DNA of 64,000 nt from Bradyrhizobium acaciae (GTDB lineage Bacteria; Pseudomonadota; Alphaproteobacteria; Rhizobiales; Xanthobacteraceae): NCBI RefSeq assembly GCF_020889785.1, contig NZ_JACMYK010000002.1, positions 186,001 to 250,000 of the forward strand, written 5' to 3'. The translations under genes were made by a program, and so were the position numbers. Of this stretch, positions 37,076 to 44,981 are shown piece by piece. A model generated the notes under the pieces. The model ran no database searches and was not told where the DNA came from. It saw only the letters and a list, made by a program, of their open reading frames with translations. Position 1 is the first letter of the stretch. Each line of letters opens with the position of its first letter.

Positions 37076-37303
37076 GTAGTGGCATTCACTGTCGAGCGGG
37101 CCGACCGGCGCGAGGCGGCGAACCGCCTCGCGAACGCGCTTGACCAGCCGGGCCCGGCCGTAGGACCAAACCGTGCTGATCGACTGTGCGATCAGCGCGA
37201 CCAGGGCCCAGCGCAGGTCGCCGGAGGTGGAGTAGACCGTGACCATTTGTTCCAGCGCGAAGCTCTGCGCTTGCCGGAAGCCGAGTTCATCAAGATTCGT
37301 CAT
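37070..37303 (-). CDS. Small conserved-type hypothetical protein
   Basis: A 77-residue protein from ATG 37303 (MTNLDELGFRQAQSFALEQM), with AAGGGAA seven bases upstream. The central stretch LRWALVALIAQSISTVWSYG is mildly hydrophobic, and the C-terminal half is Arg-rich and ends ECHYC. I do not recognise a family. The palindrome 48 bp upstream, the same distance as before both GST genes, argues that it is a real regulated gene. It probably shares control with the downstream GST. Confidence 0.6.
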   Translation of the reverse strand: MTNLDELGFRQAQSFALEQMVTVYSTSGDLRWALVALIAQSISTVWSYGRARLVKRVREAVRRLAPVGPLDSECHYC

Positions 37304-37350
37304 GGACAAATTCCCTTCACTTGAGGTGTTGTCCTGATATAGCCCCCACC

Positions 37351-37372
37351 TGCTGCCAACATGCTGTCAGCA
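37351..37372. promoter_or_regulatory. WYL-regulator operator candidate B
   Basis: TGCTGCCAACA / TGCTGTCAGCA is a 22-bp near-palindrome matching site A at 20 of 22 positions. It lies 48 bp before the small gene on the minus strand and about 100 bp before the regulator on the plus strand, so it could serve both. Confidence 0.65.
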
Positions 37373-37474
37373 GCAGCCGGACGGGACGCAGAAAAGCCGA
37401 CGCGCCGAGACGCTGCGAAACCCGTCAAGACACTCGTCAAGAGAGCGACCAAGAGAATTGCCGAGAGAACTGCC

Positions 37475-38173
37475 ATGAGACGCGCCGACCGGCTGTTTCA
37501 GATCATCCAGGTGCTCCGCCGCACCCGTAAGCCATTGACCGCAGATGCGATCGCAGCCGAGCTCGAGACCTCGAAGCGGACGATCTATCGCGACATCGCG
37601 AGCCTGATCGAGCAGCGGGTGCCGATCCGCGGCGAGGCCGGCATGGGCTACATCCTCGAGAAGGGTTTCGACCTGCCGCCCCTGATGCTGACACCGGATG
37701 AGATCGAGGCCTGCGTGCTCGGCGCACAATGGGTGGTCGGCCATGCCGATCCGGCGTTGGCGCGCGCCGCCGAGGACCTGATGGCCAAGATCGCCGAGAC
37801 CGTGCCCGATCGCCTGCGGCCGTTCGTGCTGGAGCCGGCAAGCCGCGCCCGCTCGGCCTGGAACCGGGAGCCGGACCGCATCGATATGGTCCGGACCCGC
37901 AGCCAGATCCACGAAGGCAAGAAGATCACGCTCAATTATCGCGACGAGCATGGCCGCGACTCAGAGCGCACGATCTGGCCGATCGCGGTCGGCTATCACG
38001 AGGCGGTGCGGCTGCTCGCCGCCTGGTGCGAGCTGCGCAGGGATTTCCGCAGCTTCCGCACCGACCGCGTGGTCACGGCGGTCTATCACGACGAGAAGTA
38101 TCCGGAGCGGCGCGACCTGCTCAGGGCACGCTGGCGGCGCAGCCTGGTCTGGGAAGCACCGAAGGACACCTGA
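37475..38173 (+). CDS. YafY-type HTH/WYL-domain transcriptional regulator (module 1)
   Basis: A 232-residue regulator from ATG 37475 (MRRADRLFQIIQVLRRTRKP). The DeoR-like HTH reads LTADAIAAELETSKRTIYRD, and the C-terminal WYL domain contains KITLNYRDEHGRDSERTIWP and VRLLAAWCELRRDFRSFRTD. An in-frame ATG at 37361 lies inside operator B and is less likely. WYL regulators usually respond to a small molecule and often control detoxification genes beside them, here the small gene and the GST. The stop overlaps the start of the YkgJ-type gene. Confidence 0.87.
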   Translation: MRRADRLFQIIQVLRRTRKPLTADAIAAELETSKRTIYRDIASLIEQRVPIRGEAGMGYILEKGFDLPPLMLTPDEIEACVLGAQWVVGHADPALARAAEDLMAKIAETVPDRLRPFVLEPASRARSAWNREPDRIDMVRTRSQIHEGKKITLNYRDEHGRDSERTIWPIAVGYHEAVRLLAAWCELRRDFRSFRTDRVVTAVYHDEKYPERRDLLRARWRRSLVWEAPKDT

Positions 38174-38508
38174 TGGCCGGCGACGCAATCGACACGGCCG
38201 GCGAAAGCCCCTGCCAATCCTGCGGCGCCTGCTGCAGCTATTCGGAGAACTGGCCGCGCTTCACGATCGAGGATGACGCGCAGCTCGATCTGATCCCGGC
38301 GCAATTCGTCAATGCGCGACAATCAGGCATGCGCTGCGAGGGCGACCGTTGCTCGGCGCTGTCGGGGAAGATCGGAGAGGCAACGCGCTGCGTGGTCTAT
38401 GCGGTGCGGCCGGAGGTGTGCCGGACCTGCCAGCCGGGCGACGCGGAATGCGCGATGGCGCGGCGCCGTCACGGGCTGCCGCTCATCGCGAGCGCGCAGC
38501 CGGATTGA
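38173..38508 (+). CDS. YkgJ-family cysteine-cluster protein
   Basis: A 111-residue protein with CQSCGACCSYSENWPRF near the N-terminus and further cysteines in MRCEGDRCSAL, TRCVVYAVRPEVCRTCQPGD and AECAMARRR. This pattern matches the YkgJ zinc/iron-chelating family. The start ATG overlaps the last base of the WYL-regulator stop, so the two are translationally linked. The function of the family is not established; metal binding is likely. Confidence 0.85.
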   Translation: MAGDAIDTAGESPCQSCGACCSYSENWPRFTIEDDAQLDLIPAQFVNARQSGMRCEGDRCSALSGKIGEATRCVVYAVRPEVCRTCQPGDAECAMARRRHGLPLIASAQPD

Positions 38509-38515
38509 GCGCGGC

Positions 38516-38923
38516 TTAGGCCGTCACAGTCACCGTCTCGCTGACGTCCTCGTCGTCGAGTTCGTCATCGACAACAGGCGCGAAGGTCGACAACGGTTTG
38601 GTCGACAGCGTGATCGGCTTGCGGCCGCCATGCGACACGGTCGCGACGCGGGCCGGCTCACGCGACAGCGCGTAGAGCGTCGACCCGACACGGCCGCCGA
38701 AATTCACCAACTGCCACTCGCTGCAGCTCGACGCAATCGCCACCGCGAGTGCATGCAGATGGCTGCGGCGATAGCAGAACAGCGCCAGCCTCGCCCTGTC
38801 ATCGGGCGCGACATTGGCAACCAGCAGCGAAAGCCCGTTGGGATTGGCGCGGTACATCTGGCCGAGCAGGTCGTCCGCAACTGGGCAGGCATCGTTCTCG
38901 AAGGCGTCGCGGCTTGAAAACAT
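38516..38923 (-). CDS. Hypothetical protein with acidic C-terminus
   Basis: A 135-residue protein from ATG 38923 (MFSSRDAFENDACPVADDLL); a longer frame begins at 38959. The centre has DDRARLALFCYRRSHLHALA and the end is acidic (VVDDELDDEDVSETVTV). No family is recognised. It converges on the YkgJ gene with 8 bp between stops. Codon use and composition match the surroundings, so it looks real and native. Confidence 0.6.
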   Translation of the reverse strand: MFSSRDAFENDACPVADDLLGQMYRANPNGLSLLVANVAPDDRARLALFCYRRSHLHALAVAIASSCSEWQLVNFGGRVGSTLYALSREPARVATVSHGGRKPITLSTKPLSTFAPVVDDELDDEDVSETVTVTA

Positions 38924-39093
38924 TTGCAAATCCCCCTCGATCGGGAAGATGCCGCGCAATCCTCTAACGAAAGGTTAACCACGGCCCCCGGTCGTCCCCG
39001 GAGAGGCTTGCCCGTTGCACGCGAATCACATCCACCCGCCGCAAGCGCGGTGGTCGGTTACTCGAAATGAAGGAAGAGCCGTCCGTCAGCCGC

Positions 39094-39486
39094 TCAGTTC
39101 GCGGCCATGTAGATCGACAGCGCAAATCCGGTGAGGTGGTGCAGCGCCTGGTCGACCCCGATCAGGGTCCAGAACCAGGGATGCCCCGATTCCAGCGTCA
39201 CGCCGAAATGCGAAGCGCAGATGCCCTTGCAGCGATCGACGATGATGTGGATCACGAAGTCGATGAAGGCGACGTACCAGAACCGCGGCGCCACCACCAG
39301 GATCAGCGCCAGCGCGACCGCGAGATGGATCAGGCAATGCGCGAGCAGCGGCTTGGCCCAGCCGGTCCTCTGGTCCTTGCCGATCGCCATCCAGGCGTTC
39401 TGCAGCATGAAGTCAGCGATGATGTGCTTCGCCGTGAGAAGCAACATCCATCCCACCAGGGCACCAACCGACACCGACGATGACAT
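39094..39486 (-). CDS. DUF3307-like small membrane protein
   Basis: A 130-residue protein from ATG 39486 with hydrophobic segments at LVGWMLLLTAKHIIADFMLQ, LAHCLIHLAVALALILVVA and FWTLIGVDQALHHLTGFA. The conserved HxxAD and HxxxD-type histidines (KHIIADF, DFVIHIIVDR, DQALHHL) match DUF3307. Function is unknown. It is monocistronic; both flanks are non-coding. Confidence 0.75.
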   Translation of the reverse strand: MSSSVSVGALVGWMLLLTAKHIIADFMLQNAWMAIGKDQRTGWAKPLLAHCLIHLAVALALILVVAPRFWYVAFIDFVIHIIVDRCKGICASHFGVTLESGHPWFWTLIGVDQALHHLTGFALSIYMAAN

Positions 39487-39875
39487 GGCAGGAAACAACA
39501 AGCTGACGCCCTTTTACTTCGGTGAATGTGATTGCAAGAAATCCGGGTCAGGCCGTCAGCACGATTCCGAAAAACCAAGCGTGTCTCATTTATGACACCT
39601 CCGGCGGCGGAATGCACCTGCGGCTCTCTCGAAAATCACATCTGGGTTGGGGCGTCGATAGTGGCGATGGTCATGTGGCATCGCGGCGCAGACCAACCGA
39701 GATTAAGGTTACGGCCGGTGTCCGGTTTGCATTCCCTCCGGGGAGGTATATCGTCAGCAGCATAGGAAATTTTCTTTCTTTTATAGTCATTTACGGATTC
39801 ACCGGGCAGCGCGGCGCCGATTGGATTTGCGGGCGGCGGGCCGTCCCGGACGGGTGATGAGCCAGGTCATAAGCC
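39487..39875. other. Gene-free stretch
   Basis: A 389-bp gap between the divergent DUF3307-like gene and the TAXI gene. It is less GC-rich than the surroundings near 39760-39790 (GGAAATTTTCTTTCTTTTAT), where a promoter for the TAXI gene may lie. I see no convincing reading frame, repeat or RNA. Confidence 0.4.
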
Positions 39876-41276
39876 ATGAGCGCCGAAGCCTCCGCGCCTT
39901 CGCCGATGCCGCCACGGCCACGCCCACCGGTCGCCAAAAGCAACCGTGCGCAGATCATCATCTTCACCCTGCTGACGCTGTTCTTGAGCGCGATCACCGT
40001 GGCCGGCGGCCGCCTCTGGCTGCGCGATTCGGAAACGCTGGTGTTCGCGGTCGGCGACGCCAATGGCCCGGAGGCCAGGTTCGCCGCCAAGTTCGCGGCC
40101 GTGCTGAAGGCCAATTCATCGCGGCTGCGGCTGAAGATCGCGACGAATCCCGACAACGTCAAGGCGCTGGCGCAGTTCGATCGCCGCGACGCAACGCTTG
40201 CCATCCTGCGCACCGATGCAAAGGTGCCGCCGCGCGCCCGCGCCATCGCGATCCTCGAGCATGATGTGGTGCTGGTGCTCAGCCCCGGCGGCAAGAAGAT
40301 CAAGTCGCTGGCCGAGCTCAAGAAGAAGCGGATCGCGGTGGTCGGCGACGGCGAGAACAGCGTGAATTTCGTCCGCAGCGCGCTGGAGATTTCCGACAGC
40401 CCGGATGCGGCGCAGCGGGTGCAGCAGGCGCCGCCGAACACGCCGTTCGACAAACTGTTCGGTTCGGGTTTCGGCGCCGTGGTTGCGATCGAGCATGCCT
40501 CGAAGATCGTCAAGGACAAGGCCTACGAGCAATATGCCAAGCGCTCCGGCGGCTTCACCTTGAATGCGATCGACGCGGCCAAGGCGCTGGCGCGCAAATA
40601 CCCGGCAATATCGGAGGAGACCGTCTCGACCGGCATGCTGTCATCCGCGCCGGCGATTCCCGACGACGAGGTCGACACCATCGGGCTGGAATGGCTGCTG
40701 GTGGCGCAATCCTCGATGTCCACGACGACGGCCGCCGAGCTCGCGCGCATCGTCTACGAGAACAAGTCCGAGCTCGCGCTCGACGACGGCTTCGCCTCCA
40801 AGATCGAGCCCGCGGCGACCGACAAGGACGCCTTCATCGTCGCGCATCAGGGCGCGGCCGAATACATCAACGACGACACCAAGTCGTTCATGGATCGTTA
40901 CAGCGACGTGATGTATCTCGCCGCTGCCGCGCTCAGCATCATCGGCTCGATCTTCGCCGCGATCTACACCAAGATCACCCGCGTCGCCCCGGAGAAGGCC
41001 AGCGAACTGGCGGGCCGGATCCTCGACATCGGCGAGCGCGTCGCGCATACCACCTGCGCCGACGACCTCCACGCATTGCAGGACGAGCTCGAGGCGATCC
41101 TGCGCGGCGCGGTGATCGGCCTGCGCGACGGCACCGTTTCCGGCGACGGGATGGACACGTTCAAGCTCGGCTACGAGCTGGTCCGCGACGAAATCGCGCT
41201 GCGCCGCGATCACCTCAAGCGCCACCCGCCGGCAGCGGACGAGAATCTCGTGGTGGTGAAGACCGCGAACGGGTGA
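39876..41276 (+). CDS. Membrane-anchored TAXI-type TRAP solute-binding protein
   Basis: A 466-residue protein with a proline-rich cytoplasmic N-terminus and a membrane segment at about 27-49 (IIIFTLLTLFLSAITVAGG). A TAXI-type periplasmic binding domain follows to about 340, with SPGGKKIKSLAELKKKRIAV and VEWLLVAQSS-like GLEWLLVAQSSMSTTTAAEL. A second membrane segment at 345-366 (YLAAAALSIIGSIFAAIYTK) and a 100-residue helical cytoplasmic tail complete it. No TRAP permease gene is nearby. The two-anchor layout with a cytoplasmic tail suggests sensing or tethering rather than a free binding protein. Confidence 0.82.
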   Translation: MSAEASAPSPMPPRPRPPVAKSNRAQIIIFTLLTLFLSAITVAGGRLWLRDSETLVFAVGDANGPEARFAAKFAAVLKANSSRLRLKIATNPDNVKALAQFDRRDATLAILRTDAKVPPRARAIAILEHDVVLVLSPGGKKIKSLAELKKKRIAVVGDGENSVNFVRSALEISDSPDAAQRVQQAPPNTPFDKLFGSGFGAVVAIEHASKIVKDKAYEQYAKRSGGFTLNAIDAAKALARKYPAISEETVSTGMLSSAPAIPDDEVDTIGLEWLLVAQSSMSTTTAAELARIVYENKSELALDDGFASKIEPAATDKDAFIVAHQGAAEYINDDTKSFMDRYSDVMYLAAAALSIIGSIFAAIYTKITRVAPEKASELAGRILDIGERVAHTTCADDLHALQDELEAILRGAVIGLRDGTVSGDGMDTFKLGYELVRDEIALRRDHLKRHPPAADENLVVVKTANG

Positions 41277-41322
41277 GGCGGGGCGGTCGTCGGCATGCGC
41301 CGGCAACTCCTCACACCCTACT

Positions 41323-41367
41323 GTCGTCCCCGCACCCGTGCGCAATTGCGCACTAGGCAGGGACGAC
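41323..41367. repeat. Short GTCGTCCCCGC palindromic repeat
   Basis: GTCGTCCCCGCACCCGTGCG with CAATTGCG at its centre is mirrored by CGCAC...GGGACGAC. It is a compact copy of the dispersed family, located downstream of the TAXI gene and between it and the convergent Crp gene. Confidence 0.65.
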
Positions 41368-41437
41368 AGCGACTGTGTGGCGCGGGCAATGCGTCATGCA
41401 TCCGCACTCTCGCGACATTGCCGCGCCGCGCGGCGCA

Positions 41438-42205
41438 TCACCCGGCCACCGCATCCGGCGGCGTCATGACGGCATCGAACTGCCGTCCCTCGTGATCCAT
41501 GTGCAGGTAGTTCGGGTTGAACAGGGCTGCACGCATCAGCCGGTCGAGCTTGGGCACCGCCAGGGTCTTTCCCTTGAGCACGATCAGGCCGTCGGCGCGC
41601 AGCTCCTGCAAGGTTCGGTTGACGTGCACCTTCGAGAGCCCGGTGGCGTCGGCGAGATCGCCCTGGGTCAGCGGGAAGTCACAGCTGTCGCCCCGGGTCA
41701 GGCCGGCGAGACGCAGGCGAAGCCAGATCTCGCAGAGCAGATGGGCCATCCGCTCCAGCGCCGTGCGCTGGCCGAGGCTCATGGTCCATTCGCGCTGGAT
41801 TGCCGCATTGACCAAGGTCTCCCACCAGAACGCGGTCACGATCCGCGGATGCGCGGCTGCGACCTTGTCGAAGAATTCGCGCGAGAGGTCGGCGATCGAC
41901 ACCGCGGTGATGGTGCCGATCGAATGATCCATCTCGCGCAAGATGAAGACGTTCACGTCGCAGATATCACCGGGCAGGAAGAACGACACGACCTGGCGCC
42001 TTCCGTCCTCGAGCTGCTTGTAGCGGCAGGCCCAGCCGGACAGGATCAAATGAACGTCCTTCGGCTTCTCGCCTTCACGGACGATATCGACGCGCGGACC
42101 GAAATGCCGGACGCGCTCGGTCGACGCGCGATTGAGAATGGCGTGGTCTACCGACGAAAGCCGTACGAACTGCTCCAATTTCCGGACTAGCGACGCCAAC
42201 GACAT
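41438..42205 (-). CDS. Crp/Fnr-family transcriptional regulator
   Basis: A 255-residue regulator starting MSLASLVRKLEQFVRLSSVD. The N-terminal cNMP-binding-type barrel reads LILSGWACRYKQLEDGRRQV and VSFFLPGDICDVNVFI and lacks the standard cAMP-contact motif. The C-terminal HTH_Crp domain has FPLTQGDLADATGLSKVHVN followed by RTLQELRADGLI. No cysteine set for an FNR iron-sulphur cluster is seen. Its targets are unknown; the neighbouring small stress-type genes are possible ones. Confidence 0.88.
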   Translation of the reverse strand: MSLASLVRKLEQFVRLSSVDHAILNRASTERVRHFGPRVDIVREGEKPKDVHLILSGWACRYKQLEDGRRQVVSFFLPGDICDVNVFILREMDHSIGTITAVSIADLSREFFDKVAAAHPRIVTAFWWETLVNAAIQREWTMSLGQRTALERMAHLLCEIWLRLRLAGLTRGDSCDFPLTQGDLADATGLSKVHVNRTLQELRADGLIVLKGKTLAVPKLDRLMRAALFNPNYLHMDHEGRQFDAVMTPPDAVAG

Positions 42206-42396
42206 TGATCTCCCCGAATGTTTAATCGGGTAACTGCCGGGCCGTCTTCAATAACGTATGTTACATTGCACAGCTATTGACGTCTGTTCACTAGTGTACA
42301 GACGCCGGATGATGCGACGGTTACATCCTCAGGCGCCGTACAACTCAGTCTCCGGCGGGCGTCACCGGGGAAATGCTGGCCCTTGGCGGACGCCGC

Positions 42397-42759
42397 TCAG
42401 ACGAACGGCACGCCGTAGTAATCGTTCACCGCACGTGTGGTGCCGATATCGGCCCAATTCCAATCCCGCTCGCTGCCGTATTTCGGTGCGCCGCGCAGCT
42501 GGGTCTCGGTCACGCCTGTTACGTAGCCGCCCAGTCTGGTGTCGTATTTGAGCGATTGCCATGGCAGCGGATAATGATCGTTGCCGAGACCGAGAATACC
42601 GCCGAATCCAAGTACGGCGTACGATACCCGGCCGCTCTCCTTGTCGATCATCACGCGCTCGATCGAGCCGATCTTGCGTTCGTCCGATCCATAAACCGCG
42701 GTGCCCTCGACCTTGTCGCTGCCGATCAGGTTTCCGAGCTCTTTCTCGTCCATCGCCAT
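42397..42759 (-). CDS. PRC-barrel domain protein
   Basis: A 120-residue protein starting MAMDEKELGNLIGSDKVEGT. It shows the PRC-barrel pattern VYGSDERKIGSIERVMIDKE and VSYAVLGFGGILGLGNDHYP, then LPWQSLKYD. PRC-barrel proteins of this small type are common in rhizobia and are often stress-induced. It stands in a group of short genes next to a Crp/Fnr regulator. The role is not known. Confidence 0.87.
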   Translation of the reverse strand: MAMDEKELGNLIGSDKVEGTAVYGSDERKIGSIERVMIDKESGRVSYAVLGFGGILGLGNDHYPLPWQSLKYDTRLGGYVTGVTETQLRGAPKYGSERDWNWADIGTTRAVNDYYGVPFV

Positions 42760-42857
42760 GTCAAATCCTCCATTGCTCTCTCAGGCCAACAGCCAACAAC
42801 GGAGAAAAGTGATCGTTCCTGCCGCATTGCCGCAGTTGCTGCACGGCGAAATGCGAT

Positions 42858-43064
42858 TCAGCCGGTCGGCGGCTCGCCGTCATCGTCTGACGTCATGCCC
42901 GAGCCAGGTGTCTTGCTGGGGTCACTTAATTTCGGATCCCGCGTCGCTTCGCGCGCCCGCGGCTTGCGGGTGTCGGTCTTGTGCGCGGTCTGCGCGCGTT
43001 GCTTGTCGACTGGCTGTTCCTGACCTTTGTCGTCCTTGACGATGCCGTGATTGGAATGTGCCAT
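42858..43064 (-). CDS. Small disordered hypothetical protein
   Basis: A 68-residue, highly charged protein from ATG 43064 (MAHSNHGIVKDDKGQEQPVD), preceded by CAGGGAGATCAGAA. It is rich in Lys, Asp, Arg, Thr and Pro (KTDTRKPRAREATRDPKLSD) and ends DDDGEPPTG, with no hydrophobic core, so it is probably disordered. Longer in-frame starts upstream lack a ribosome-binding site. Family unknown; composition and setting suggest a small stress-related protein. Confidence 0.6.
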   Translation of the reverse strand: MAHSNHGIVKDDKGQEQPVDKQRAQTAHKTDTRKPRAREATRDPKLSDPSKTPGSGMTSDDDGEPPTG

Positions 43065-43295
43065 TTCTGATCTCCCTGAAGATATGCGGGCCCCGGCGAT
43101 GAAATTCGCCGAGGCCCGGCACCGGAGTGGTCTGCCACCTTTCGGGGAGCAAGGCAGCGAACGCATGGGCCTTACGCGTGGCGCCGGAGATCGTTCCTGC
43201 GGTCCTGCCGACGATTTCGGTCGACCCGATGTCATGGGTTAACGACGGGTCGCGGGGAGCATGCCTAGTATCGCTGGTTCCAGCTCGGAGGCGGC

Positions 43296-43487
43296 ATGAT
43301 CAAGAAGAAGCGCAACAGGTCACGGCCTCCCGGATCGTTCGAAGACCGCCTGCAGAAATTCGCCGAGGATTCACGCATTGCAGCACGCAAGCTGCCGCCG
43401 GGACGGGAACGCGAAACGCTGATGAAGAAGGCCAGACAGAGCGAGGCCGTGATGGAGATCAGCGAATCACTGACGCTCCGCAAATAG
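43296..43487 (+). CDS. Small basic hypothetical protein
   Basis: A 63-residue protein starting MIKKKRNRSRPPGSFEDRLQ, with a predicted helix through EDRLQKFAEDSRIAARKLPP and GRERETLMKKARQSEAVMEI. It is strongly basic at the N-terminus. Start and context (AGGCGGC upstream) are acceptable. It is followed 18 bp later by another small gene on the same strand, probably an operon. No function is recognised. Confidence 0.65.
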   Translation: MIKKKRNRSRPPGSFEDRLQKFAEDSRIAARKLPPGRERETLMKKARQSEAVMEISESLTLRK

Positions 43488-43505
43488 CCTCAAGGGAGAG
43501 CTGCG

Positions 43506-43721
43506 ATGATCGAGGAACGATTTGATTCACGTACGCTCGCTGCGATGAACTTTGCGCTCGACCAGGTCTGCGCCGACGCGCTGCATGGCGAGGAACATGA
43601 CACCCGCCGGCGCGTTGCCCGATACATCATCAAATGCGCCAAGAACGGCAGGACGACGCTTTCCGAGCTCACCGAAGCCGGGCGACAGGCGTTGGCCAAG
43701 GTCACCGCCGCAGCGGGATAG
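43506..43721 (+). CDS. Small hypothetical protein
   Basis: A 71-residue, mostly helical protein (MIEERFDSRTLAAMNFALDQ, then VARYIIKCAKNGRTTLSELT), preceded by AAGGGAGAGCTGCG as ribosome-binding region. It resembles short conserved proteins of rhizobia whose role is unknown. It probably shares a transcript with the basic protein upstream and the membrane protein downstream. Confidence 0.65.
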   Translation: MIEERFDSRTLAAMNFALDQVCADALHGEEHDTRRRVARYIIKCAKNGRTTLSELTEAGRQALAKVTAAAG

Positions 43722-43779
43722 TCAGCGCAAGCTGCCTTAGCTGCCATCTGCCCTTGGCCTTCAGCAGAGGCAGATTCAC

Positions 43780-43998
43780 ATGCGCATTGCAATCAGCATC
43801 GGCCTGCTGGTGCTTCTCGTCGCCGTCGGCGCTTACGCCTATGAAGGGCTCACTGTCGAGGCTCCGGTGCCGACCTATGGCATCGTCCTGTTCACGATCG
43901 GCATCGTGCTTCTCGCTGCGGTCTGCGCTGGTCTGATGGGTCTGCTGTTCTATTCCAGCCGCCACGGCTACGACGAGCCGCCACACATGAAGCGGTAG
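43780..43998 (+). CDS. Small two-span membrane protein
   Basis: A 72-residue protein with two hydrophobic segments, ISIGLLVLLVAVGAYAYEGL and YGIVLFTIGIVLLAAVCAGL, and a short polar tail HGYDEPPHMKR. It lies 58 bp after the preceding small gene. Its size and topology suggest an inner-membrane protein, but no family is recognised. Confidence 0.6.
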   Translation: MRIAISIGLLVLLVAVGAYAYEGLTVEAPVPTYGIVLFTIGIVLLAAVCAGLMGLLFYSSRHGYDEPPHMKR

Positions 43999-44066
43999 AG
44001 TAGTCTTGGAGAGACGCAAGCACCTTCACTCGAGCCGCCGACCCTTCGAGACGCGCTTCGCGCACC

Positions 44067-44981
44067 TCAGGTTGACGGTGATGGGTTTGCCGGCGCCCGC
44101 GCGCGAATCTCGGCGATCTTGCGCTTCAGCGCGGCCTGCCGCGGGTCGGGCATGATAGCTTCGCGGGCTTCATTGATGGCGGCGGCAAGGTCGGGAAGCT
44201 CGAGCACGCCGTCGAACGTCGGCTTGACCAGCCCGTCGATGATCACGTGCCAGTCCGCGATGCCCTGGCGATAGGGATCGCCGTAGCCCTGGATCATGGT
44301 CGCGGTCTCTACGACAGCTGGGGCTGCGCCCGGCTGCTTGGTCAAGCTGCGGTCGATCATGTGCAGCCAGCGCTCGACCCAGGCACGCTCCTTGGCATAG
44401 CGCCCCGAGAACAGCCGCCAGCGCTTCAGGCCAGCCTCGATCCTGAGCCGGCGAACGCTGAAGCGGTTGTTGGCACTGAAGCGGATCGAGACCCGGCGAC
44501 GGCGCCAGCCGAACTGATCGAGCACGCCAAGGACCGGATCGGCGACCATCGCCGGCAAGGCATCGATCAACTCGTCGAGGCGAAGCTTCTTGACGTCGTC
44601 GACCGAGCGCGCCGCGAGGCCGCCCGCCGCATGGACTTCGCCGAGCTTGAGCTGGGCGATGCGGATCGCGTCCTCATAGGCCATGCGCTCGGCCATCAGC
44701 CGCGCGATCTCGGCAAGCAGCGCATCGTCAACGCCGCGGCGGCCGACGAAGCGCTTGAGCCGGTCGATATAGAGCTGGGCGTAGCTCGTGCTCTGATAGG
44801 CGATCAATAGATCGATGGCCTCGGTGACGGTCGGCCTCAGATGGTCCGGGCAGGCGTCAGGCAGCACCGGTGGCCCCGCGTCCTCGTCGCCGATGATGTC
44901 GGCGAAGAGATAGCGAAGCGAAGCCAGCAGACTGTCGTCATCCGGCACTGCGGCGCCTCCAGAACTCGTCGCCGGGCTCAT
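44067..44981 (-). CDS. Solo DUF6537-like protein (C-terminal domain of indolepyruvate oxidoreductase beta)
   Basis: A 304-residue protein. The stretches YQSTSYAQLYIDRLKRFVGR and LMAERMAYEDAIRIAQLKLG resemble the C-terminal DUF6537 region of fused indolepyruvate ferredoxin oxidoreductase beta subunits. The catalytic pyruvate-oxidoreductase domains are absent, and no alpha subunit is nearby. The N-terminus is Ser/Ala-rich and probably disordered. Its start overlaps the stop of the cNMP-binding membrane protein by four bases, so the two are co-translated. The family match is from memory; the function as a stand-alone protein is unknown. Confidence 0.55.
   Translation of the reverse strand: MSPATSSGGAAVPDDDSLLASLRYLFADIIGDEDAGPPVLPDACPDHLRPTVTEAIDLLIAYQSTSYAQLYIDRLKRFVGRRGVDDALLAEIARLMAERMAYEDAIRIAQLKLGEVHAAGGLAARSVDDVKKLRLDELIDALPAMVADPVLGVLDQFGWRRRRVSIRFSANNRFSVRRLRIEAGLKRWRLFSGRYAKERAWVERWLHMIDRSLTKQPGAAPAVVETATMIQGYGDPYRQGIADWHVIIDGLVKPTFDGVLELPDLAAAINEAREAIMPDPRQAALKRKIAEIRARAPANPSPST

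Noticed and set aside
37361-37474. Longer N-terminus for the 232-residue WYL regulator starting at ATG 37361
   Set aside because: The start codon would lie inside operator B and the 38 extra residues are Arg/Lys-rich without family support; ATG 37475 gives normal length.
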